Origin: Aspidiotus rigidus
Lineage: Eukaryota; Arthropoda; Insecta; Hemiptera; Diaspididae
NCBI GenBank assembly: GCA_035079385.1
Contig: JAVHKY010000056.1
Span: 4,216,001 to 4,280,000, forward strand
Length of the DNA: 64,000 bases
Reading direction: 5' to 3'
A program made the position numbers and the translations under genes. Below are positions 55,599 to 64,000 of the stretch, piece after piece (the first letter of the stretch is position 1; each line of letters starts with the position of its first letter). Below the pieces are notes generated by a model. It saw nothing but the letters and a program-made list of their open reading frames with translations. It was not told the origin of the DNA and did not search any database.

Positions 55599-58500
55599 AT
55601 GAATAGACGACGAGCGTATGACGATTCCGACGACTACGGTAAGCTTCCTTAATTGACATAATACCATCTGTATAATGTTGCTTGAGGAAGTGGGAATACT
55701 ACCGGTTACTGCTGTGTAAAAGCATTCTGTTCATATGTATATTTTGTGATTACATATTGATGTATTCGAGAGCAGATGATTAAATTCTGTTTTTCTTGTA
55801 GATCGTCTTGGAAAGAAACGCAGAAAAGTATCGGAAAATCAGGATATCGAGGACCGGCTAGGGAAACTGATCGCTGAAGTAGGAGAAAAGGTAATATCTT
55901 TTCTGTTTAATTAGAACAACTACTTTACGATTACCTATAACTTTCCGATTCTACCTTGAACTCAATGCCCGTCGTTTAGAATACTAATTTGGAGAGTAAT
56001 CTTGAAGGGCTGGCTAGCGTTCTAGAAGGAGATCTGGGTACATTTCGAGCCAAAGTATTGCGTATTCTAACAGATTGTGCTGTTAAATTACCTGAAAAAT
56101 GTACTGTATACTCGACATTGGTGGGCTTATTGAACGTTAAGAACTACAATTTTGGAGGAGAAGTAAGATCTGTTTTAATAAAGCTATTACTCACTTATGC
56201 CTTTGTATCACCTAACAGTTCTAATACCCATAGTTCGTTGAACACATGGTACGGAATCTGAAAGACAGTTTGAAAAATTGTAATTGGAACAGCGCACGTT
56301 ATTGTCTACGTTTTCTGGCTGATTTAGTCAATTGTCACGTCATTTCGGCGAATTCGTTGTTGGCATTGTTTGATAATCTTCTCGATGCAGTCAAAGAAGA
56401 TGGAGTCCCGATGGTACGTAAAGACTGGTATGCTTATGCTGTCCTATCATGTCTTCCATGGGTCGGACGTGAATTGTACGAGAAAAAAGAACAAGCGTTG
56501 AACATGTTGCTAGCTACGATTGAAGTATACTTGAATAAGAGAACGAAGAAACACTTGACTGTACTTCGTGTTTGGTCAACAGATAATCCTCATCCGCAGG
56601 AAGAGGTATGTTTTATGGTACCTCAATTATTTTCAATCGAAATCGTCTTTTCTCGCTTTTCCTTAATCGTTCATTCGATATTACTCCACAGTATTTGGAA
56701 TGTTTATGGGCCCAGATCAATAAACTTCGTCAAGACAATTGGTCTGAAAATCATATTTTGAGACCGTATTTAGCTTTTGATAGCGTGCTTTGCGAAGCTT
56801 TGCAGCACAATATACCTGCGATCATTCCTCCTCCTCACCATCCCAATTTCAAATACCCAATGCCGTGGGTAGTGTTTAGGATGTTCGACTACACCGACTG
56901 CCCCGAGGTGAGAAATCTCATACTTGAGTTTAATTGAACTTCATCATTAATTTTTTTACCTTTTGTGTTCTCAATTTGCAGGGTCCTATTCTTCCTGGTG
57001 CCCATTCAATCGAACGTTATTTGATCGAAGAGCATCTGCATCAAATTATTGAGCTGTACCATTACGAAAGAAAAGAATGGTTAGTGTGAGGAATATTTGT
57101 TTGTTACCGAATGGCGATAATTTGTGCATTTACATTCTTATAGTGCGCAGCAATTGATGAATTTCCCGTACAAATTAAATATTCCCCTTGAATACTGCGT
57201 GATCGAGGTAATATTTGGGGAACTATTGAACTTACCAGCACCAAGATACATAGAAGTATTTTATTCATCTTTACTGCTAGAACTATGTAAATTGAAATCC
57301 GACATCGTACCTCAGGTATGTTCTTATTAATAATTTGTATGTGATCTTGATTTAGGAAGATAATTTTGAAGTAGTATTATTCGTCTGTTATCAGGTACTG
57401 GCACAAGCGACAGAAATGTTTTTTTTTAGATTGGAAAATATGAACGTGGCGTGTTTTGATCGGTATGCGCTATATGGCGTTTCTCTGTAATATGTACTTT
57501 TCAGGTTAACGTCATGAAAATATATTTGTATTGCAGATTGGTTACCTGGTTCAGTTATCATCTTAGTAATTTTAAATTTACGTTCGCATGGGACGATTGG
57601 GAAGCGTCTGTCAAGTTCAATCCGGAGCACCCGCAGCCGAAATTCATACGCGAAGTTTTGCTGAAAACTATGAGGTCGATCTCTTTTTGTCAGTTATAAT
57701 TGGTTTAAAAACTGCTACGTATTTCTAATATTCGTTCCTTTTCCTTCATTTTGCAGATTATCCTATCACCAGCGTGTTTGCGATATGGTACCTAAGAGTT
57801 ATGCGGCTCTTCTGCCTGAGAAACCTGAAGCAAAATTTAAATATGGTCCCGAAAATGCGGGTAAAATTTTTGTATTAATATCTATCATTTGACTAATTCA
57901 TGTCGAAAGTTTCTTCGGACTTCACTAATCCAGTATCGAACTTTGAAAAGTCCGTTCATTGATTCGAGCTTATAAAATTTAATTCATTCTTTCGGTTTAC
58001 TTGGGCATATCAACTATGTACTTGAAAAACTTTATTGTCTTCGTCTCGAGTGATTAAAAGTTATCAGTGAACTATGTTGGAGGAAGTCTGCGGATACGCT
58101 TGAGTCTATTTCGAAAGTTTTTAAATGCGATGACGCAGCTTGAGTGGAGGGAGATTTACTGGAACACGTGTATTACTCTCGATTTATTTGAAAACAGATG
58201 AGGTCAATTTTTCAAGTATGAATCTCAGTCTTCCTAAGAAGTCTACGAGTCAGTTGGGGTTACTTTTCTTCTCTAAAGTGTCGTGGCCAAGAAATTTGAA
58301 AGAAGGAACGATTCGAACTTGCATGTATCGAACATTTCTCTCTTTAGGTTTAATTGACGGTGTGCATCATGCGCAAACTCTCATCACTGCGATTCGACAG
58401 AAAGCTGCACAAGATCAGATTATCAATATACTAAAAGAAATACCAAATCCGTTACTCTCGGAGTCAAGTGGTGATATTGAACCTCGTTGTAATCCTCTGC

Positions 58501-60147
58501 AAATCGATATATTTGTACAAACTTTGCTTCATCTCGGCTCAAAGTCATTTACCCATTCGTTTGTTGCAATAAACCGATATTACGAAATATTGAAGGTAAG
58601 CTGTTTCAGAAATAAAATATAAAAAAAAAAAACAGAAATGCAAATCGCAATTCTACTGTGTATATTATCATAAAGTTTTCGAAGATGTACAAGTTTTCGA
58701 AAGTTGAGAAATTCAGAACCTCAAAAAACCATGGAATTCCATAAAATAATCGAATTAAGAATAGCTATCTGGTTTTGAAAAAGAAAAGTAACGTTTGAAA
58801 ATCATTCCATACTTCAATTTTGTAAAGCAAAAAAAAAAGGTATATATATATATATATATGTCATTGTTGTTTTCAAATATAGGCTGGTAGCTGATAATAA
58901 AAATTCATAAGAAGTCAGGGTTTGTTTTTCCCGAAATAGTTCTATCAAAATTTACAAATGTTTTTCGTTTCGTCTACTTGAGATCAAATTTCAACACGAA
59001 AAACCTCGTGGATTAATGGGTGCTATTGATAAAATTTTTATTGTAAGCAAAGGATTTATTCTCAATTCATCTTATTCATCATTTTTTATTGAACGTGGCA
59101 AAACAAAACAGATGGAAGTTTTGATAGATTGTGTTTGATTTATTTCGTAAAAAATAACCTGGAGGAACTCCAACATATCGGAGAATTTTTGTATTTTAGT
59201 CCTCATGTATACTTCGACTTCCTTTAAATTTATGTTCGTTTTTATATTCCTCATAGTGGTTAGCAGAAAGTGAAGAAGCCCAAACGTGCGTGCTGCGTAG
59301 TATATTCGAATTGTGGCGTACTCATCAGCAGATGTTGGTCGTTCTCATTGATAAGCTCTTGAAAAATCAAATTCTTGACTGCTCTTCGGTTGCTAACTGG
59401 ATTTTTTCGAAAGAAATGTCTTCCGAATTCACTAAGTGAGCCCTTTTTACTCGAGTGTGCATTTTTTTTAGGAAAACTTCTTGCTCACGAATCGTCTATT
59501 TGGTTACAGTTTATATATTTGGGAGATTTTATGTTTGACGATCAATAAAATGTCTAAACACGTTATTCGATTGACGAAGGAGTTGACTGATTTGAGAGAT
59601 AAAATGGGCCATACGATTAACAGTTCGGATAGTGAAGATGAAGAGCCACAAATCAAGAGTGAAGAGAAAGTCACCGAAGAGATGATCGAACGAATGGAAG
59701 AAAAGCTGGAGTCAGCTCAGGGAGACCAGAAAAATCTGTTCCTTATTATTTTTCAAGTATGCTATCCGACTTCACTTTCCTATATGTATATCATCGCTAA
59801 GAATTATTTTTTCGTTCGTATAACAATTTAATTTTCTAATGTTTTAGCGTTTCATAATGATACTTAGTGAGCATCTTGTGCGCTGTGATACAGATAACAT
59901 AGCTTACGAAAACTATTGGTATAAGTGGACGATAGGTCGATTGCAGCAAGTTTTTCTCACCGTGAGTAGGATACATATTTTTTCAAATATCGTTCAACAG
60001 AATATTAGAGGAAAATTATTTTTTCGTTTCCAGCATCACGATCAAGTTCAAAAATATAGCGGTACCTTGGAAACTCTTCTTTTCACCCAAGATCTGGATC
60101 CACATATTTTAGAAGTTTTTCATCAGTTCATAAGTTTGAGAGGTTGA
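55599..60147 (+). CDS. NCBP1: Nuclear cap-binding protein subunit 1 (CBP80), 793 aa, 15 exons
   Basis: Exons: 55599-55638, 55802-55890, 55980-56162, 56234-56605, 56692-56907, 56982-57079, 57144-57315, 57395-57462, 57537-57674, 57757-57860, 58348-58595, 59257-59435, 59510-59756, 59848-59961, 60034-60147. All have GT-AG borders and keep the frame (2382 nt). The protein length matches the animal family (about 790). Landmarks include a basic N-terminal NLS-like [89 protein letters not shown] and [17 protein letters not shown]. The three MIF4G-type helical repeats scaffold the cap-binding complex. With NCBP2 it binds the m7G cap of nuclear RNA and promotes splicing, export and pioneer translation. 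It looks intact. An acidic SSDSEDEE insert lies near residue 640-650. Confidence 0.95.
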
Positions 60148-60348
60148 AATTTGAGGGCCAAAAGAAAAAATCTTGTGTAAAAGGATTCATTAAATTTTAT
60201 GTTTTATTTATACAATGAAAAATGTATAGAAGACAAGTTGAAAAATTGGTAGGAGAAATTATATATGTATCATGTTGTAATATTAAGGTTCTTAATATTT
60301 TATTTCGCCTCGGCAGTGTGTGGTCAAGACAATTACCTTGCGCACGGT
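60148..60348. other. Convergent 3' region between NCBP1 and FBPase
   Basis: 201 bp separates the two stop codons, so the 3' UTRs of the genes probably overlap or abut. Poly(A) signals are not canonical here (ATTAAA occurs at 60189). Confidence 0.5.
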
Positions 60349-61342
60349 TTAATTATTTTTCGATATTATCTGGAGTAATTCGTTAACGTCGTTTTTAGAA
60401 CCTAGAAATATCGGCGATCTTTGATGTATTTTGGTTGGTACGATGTCAAGTATTGGCTGGGAACCACTGCTTGCTATACCTCCAGCTTCTTCGATAATAT
60501 GTGCCATTGGAATTGCCTCGTATAGCAATCTTAACTGCAAGCGTAATTCATGTTAATGCTTCATCGCAGGTAATCAAAGGTTTTCAAACCCTTTCGACTT
60601 TGTTTCAAAAAAAGTTACTGCGAAGTAATGTGAACAATCAGCCATTGCATTGTTTACTTTTCTTTTATTGATTCCTATGAACATTGAAATTTTCAAAAAA
60701 CGAATCCCAACCACTAATGCAAAATTTAAAAATATTGAAGGGGAAAATTCAGTCACGTTTATAAATATTCGTTAGCTTCTTATTCAAAATAACTTTTCAA
60801 AATATAATTTGATTTCATTTCACAGCGAAAGAGAAAACGCGTTGCATTGCGGCTCGGGTCGCCAAAGCGCTTGTTCAGAAATCACTTACTTCCTTCTCTT
60901 GTAGCGTAATATACTATTTCATTCCTCTGTCTTTTTTTTTTTCAAATAATAGGGACTTGTTTAACGTAGTCCAAAAAAAAAAAAAAAGGACATACTTTGC
61001 CATTCGGAGCGCCATTCGTGGCTGGATACATAAATATACCGCCATACTTGAGCGTTCTGTGTACATCAGCTACCATTGACCCTACGTATCGTGCTCCGTA
61101 AGGTTTACCGTTCTGTAAAAAAAAGAGGATGAAAAAGTTGATTGGCCTGGTAATAGGAAGATTTGCCTGGTTGTATGTTCAGGTGTTCTAGAAGAAAATA
61201 GTACCGCGGGATATTTCTTTCGGTGAACGTACTCCTTGATGGCACCGTCCCATAAACTGGTATAGCCTTCATTTATGCTGTAAATTTTTCCTTGTTCAGG
61301 AATCTTGATATTCCTTTCCGTTAAGACGAATTCTCCGATAGA
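60349..61342 (-). CDS. FBP: Fructose-1,6-bisphosphatase, C-terminal exons (partial gene)
   Basis: Three minus-strand exons: 61342-61205 ([18 protein letters not shown]), 61112-60996 ([28 protein letters not shown]) and 60534-60349 ([30 protein letters not shown]). Joins are in phase 0 with GT-AG borders, and the stop is at 60349-60351. FBPase removes the C1 phosphate of fructose 1,6-bisphosphate in gluconeogenesis, in the cytosol. The [14 protein letters not shown] block holds substrate-binding residues, and the [13 protein letters not shown] stretch is diagnostic. Exons for the N-terminal part, with the metal-binding DPLDGSSN, were not found in 61343-64000, so they lie beyond the window edge. 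About 147 of ~335 codons are present. Confidence 0.9.
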
Positions 61343-61930
61343 CTAGAATGATCATAAAATATATTGCATCAAAGATGCTATAATTTTATGGTGAAATATA
61401 CTGAAAATTTGTTGCTACTGGCGTACACGCTCTACCGAATTTTCACTAGGCTATTCAACTGACGCGCTCTATCACAAGTTGAAATGTTATCTGCTTATGA
61501 GCTTCTTACTATTACCCGAAAGATACTGCAAATAAGACGGCTCACAAGCTTTCCATCCGCCCAAACACTAGCCATTCGTCGGGATGAATAAGAGACCCTT
61601 TTTCGCTGTCCACAAAACAGCAGTGCGGCAATCTGTAACCTGATGGAGACTTAAATCCCAAGGTGCGTCATTCTTGCGGTATGAATCCGCATGTCGCCGA
61701 CGGCAGCGTCATAATTTTCGATGGTAGTCGGCACATCACGTTCATAAGACAACCTCGATTGTGATATTCTCAACGTAGCAAACAGCGCGACACAGCTCAA
61801 CTAGGAAATGACCGCAAATAAATGAATAAAAAGTTGCTCGACCACAAGTGTATTGACAGAAAGCATTTATTTATTTGTTAATGAGACTCAAAATGAGTGT
61901 GGTGAGGTGTAAGTAGAGCACTACATATTG
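61343..61930. other. FBPase intron; no separate gene
   Basis: Probable intron upstream of the first FBPase exon seen. A GC-richer block at 61500-61760 has no recognisable coding pattern. Confidence 0.4.
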
Positions 61931-62297
61931 AAAAAATTTCAAATGTACAATTGTACTTTATTACAAATAGTTAGCTAACAAGAGTACTTTCGAGTATTAC
62001 TCCGACATTAGGTGTGTCGCTACTGAAGAACAAGGCTTCAAACATAAGCTTTCATAGCATAAAACTGTGATTCTATTGGCTATACAATGCTGTGTTGTAA
62101 TTGGTTCACTCTTAGAACATATTAATTCTAATTGTTATACCCGATAGGATCACAGTGTTGTAGGTACTATCAAAGCTCATATTTAAAGCCTTCTTCTTCA
62201 GTAGCGACACAACTGATGTTAGGGTAGGTAGTACCCGAAAGTACTCATGTAAGCTAAGTATTATAATGAAGCAGAATTGTACAATTGAGAAATTTTA
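61931..62297. mobile_element. Penelope-like terminal palindrome, ~367 bp
   Basis: The arms GAAAAAATTTCAAATGTACAA (left) and its partner at 62270-62297 are inverted. GAGTACTTTCGAGTATTAC pairs with GTAGTACCCGAAAGTACTC, and GTGTCGCTACTGAAGAACAA with its complement. The sequence GTAAGTAGAGCACTACATATTG just left of it (61912) and the GAAAGTACTC motif also occur in the element at 21.4-22.4 kb. Head-to-head Penelope ends, as at 10.9-11.8 kb. It lies within the presumed FBPase intron. Confidence 0.6.
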
Positions 62298-64000
62298 TTT
62301 ATTTATTTGTGTAATTATATGCCATATCGTAGCGAATTGTGTGGTTAAAATTAAGAAACGACCGTCTTCCTAACTTTCTCTTTGTTAGTTGTGCAGTCCA
62401 CGCAACCGGCATTTCTAAGACAAACAGGGTTTCTGCTTGTAGTGAAACATGTGTAGAGCGTGTACGCTATAGTCTAGCAGCACCAAAGATTTTCTTGCAA
62501 ATGTACCAACATTTTATATTTTAGGTAATATATATAACTATTCATTGACTTCGGCTTTGAGGTACTCTTTGTTCCGTATTCAGCCACATGTTTCAATAAT
62601 TTCGTGAAATGGAGTTCGTAATTGCATTATGTATACTCAACTGCGAATCAGTCGCCCTGTCAACATTACTACAATGAACAAACGAAAAGAAATCCAAACT
62701 AAATTCGAACAGGCATCATTGGTTGATAACATTTGATGCAAACTATGGAATTTTCGACTGTATCAGCCAAGTAGTCAATCAAGTTGTCGTTGTCGGATTC
62801 CGGCCAACCTTATTCAACGTTCTAAGGATATAGTCCTACTACTTACCTACCTATATAATCATCTTTAGAAACTTTGTAAACTGTATAGGTATTGTCAAAT
62901 TTGTGAGAGACAAGTTACGTAGGTATTTACAGTGTCATACTATTTTAGAAGTATACCTAGTTTAAAAGCATCCAAAAAGTTGCGCGCGAGTTCTGATAAT
63001 GAGGAAAAAAAAATCGTGAAGAGATCGATACGAATGCCACATTATCTGCTCGACAACCAATCGTGAAATTTGAAACTTGTATTTGAGTTTATAAAGTAAC
63101 TTTAATCGTTACCAGCGTTGCGCTGTGACAGGGAGAAATTGTAATAAGAGGTATAAAAACTACGCCCGCGTATGGGAGAGGAAATAACTTTTCAACGAAG
63201 TAGATTTGAATTCCGCACATTCCATAAAAGATGTTCGCGAACGCACACTCTACAAATTGGATGGGATATAAAACCCTTCAATTTCACTTAATTCAAGAGA
63301 TATTCCAAATTTTCTGTTCTTCTTCCTCATACGGCCATAGTTGGTTTTGATAGTTCTTACGATTTTGACAAAAGTACCATTACTGTAGAACGAATCATCA
63401 CTAATGTGATAGGTACCCTCGCCAATGCTCTACATCACCCCTCTTAATTTCGCCGCTCAAAATGTTCACTGCCTCCTTCTCCTTCGGCTCTGTCTAGCGT
63501 ACTTACATCCTTGTCCATCGCGAAGAGAGAAGTTGAAAAAAAGTAATGAAACAAAAAAATCAAGACTGCTAAAAATAAAATTTTGATCAAAAAGTTAAGC
63601 ACGTAGATGTTTTTGTTTCACTGCATTGCAAACTATACGGATAAAACAGAACGGCTTCAAGCATTCTTATTAGTCATTAGTGCTGCTGAATTCACGGATT
63701 CGGTAGAAAATTGTCTGCCTAATTCAAAGACTAGGCAAAAAATCCACGAATTTAGCAACATTTTTTGAAATCTACGGAATCGGCAAAGTGGTTGCTGAAC
63801 CCGCGGATCCGGCGATTACGTTACGTGCTAATAATACAAAATATAAGTACGTAACTGCGTGCAATGTATAACATTATACCAGTTTTATGGCTTTTTACCA
63901 GTGAGGTATTACACCCGTCCGTTCAGGTTTCCTTATAGCACTAGGCCTATTTATTATTAGGTAGGTATTTATTTATTATTATTTTCAAGTTTTTTTTGTC
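62298..64000. other. No gene seen
   Basis: Unassigned sequence, probably FBPase intron or upstream DNA. A loose repeat of TCACGGATTCGG/CTACGGAATCGG/CGCGGATCCGG lies at 63690-63810. No FBPase exon was found here. Confidence 0.45.

Noticed and set aside
58140..58347. Upstream extension of NCBP1 exon 11
   Set aside because: The frame is open to 58140, but the extra residues have no counterpart in CBP80. The acceptor at 58346-58347 restores the phase from exon 10.
59072..59254. Minus-strand 60-codon frame in an NCBP1 intron
   Set aside because: Low-complexity, in an intron, with no homology recognised.

Overview
This is eukaryotic, insect-like nuclear DNA: AT-rich, intron-bearing and dominated by transposable elements. 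Insect is an inference from the element set (MULE, R4/Dong-type LINE, Penelope-like elements, many hAT and foldback elements) and from the protein relatives of the host genes. A hemipteran is possible but the window alone cannot prove it. No rRNA, tRNA or CRISPR array could be supported.

Layout. 0.4-7.9 kb: a Mutator-like (MULE) transposon on the minus strand with a multi-exon transposase (C2H2 fingers, DDE core, SWIM finger). 8-13.5 kb: small foldback elements and a head-to-head Penelope-like palindrome. 14.5-17.1 kb: a decayed R4/Dong-type LINE whose 3' end abuts a (TAA)n tract. 17.4-20.4 kb: a two-exon gene for a 37-residue secreted peptide. 21-27 kb: Penelope fragments and at least seven hairpin or hAT-like elements. 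27.5-29.75 kb: a three-exon BTB/kelch-like gene. 30.6-34.4 kb: a stack of nested DNA transposons. 35.66-55.2 kb: a nest of elements delimited by exact target-site duplications. 55.6-60.15 kb: the complete 15-exon nuclear cap-binding gene NCBP1. 60.35-61.34 kb: the last three exons of fructose-1,6-bisphosphatase, convergent with NCBP1. 61.9-62.3 kb: another Penelope-type palindrome. The rest to 64 kb shows no gene.

The most unusual region is 35.66-55.2 kb. The outer layer (35668-55191) has hAT-like ends and an exact 8-bp duplication TTTGCAGC. Within it a 14.5-kb unit (37507-51974), with TIRs TAGTGATGGGCGG and duplication ATACTCAG, carries two unrelated cargoes. One is an intron-containing gene for a putatively secreted AAA-ATPase-like/PD-(D/E)XK-family protein. 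The other is a very AT-rich, intronless, virus- or plasmid-like cassette: a protein-primed family-B DNA polymerase, now broken by one stop and about four frame disruptions, an HTH-like protein, a coiled-coil protein and several small Cys-rich zinc-binding-like proteins. No integrase, capsid or packaging ATPase gene was seen, so this is not a standard Maverick/Polinton. The polymerase pseudogene also holds two near-identical 35-nt double-hairpin inserts, both in frame.

The host genes appear independent of each other. The transposon layers can be ordered in time because later insertions interrupt the duplications or repeats of earlier ones.
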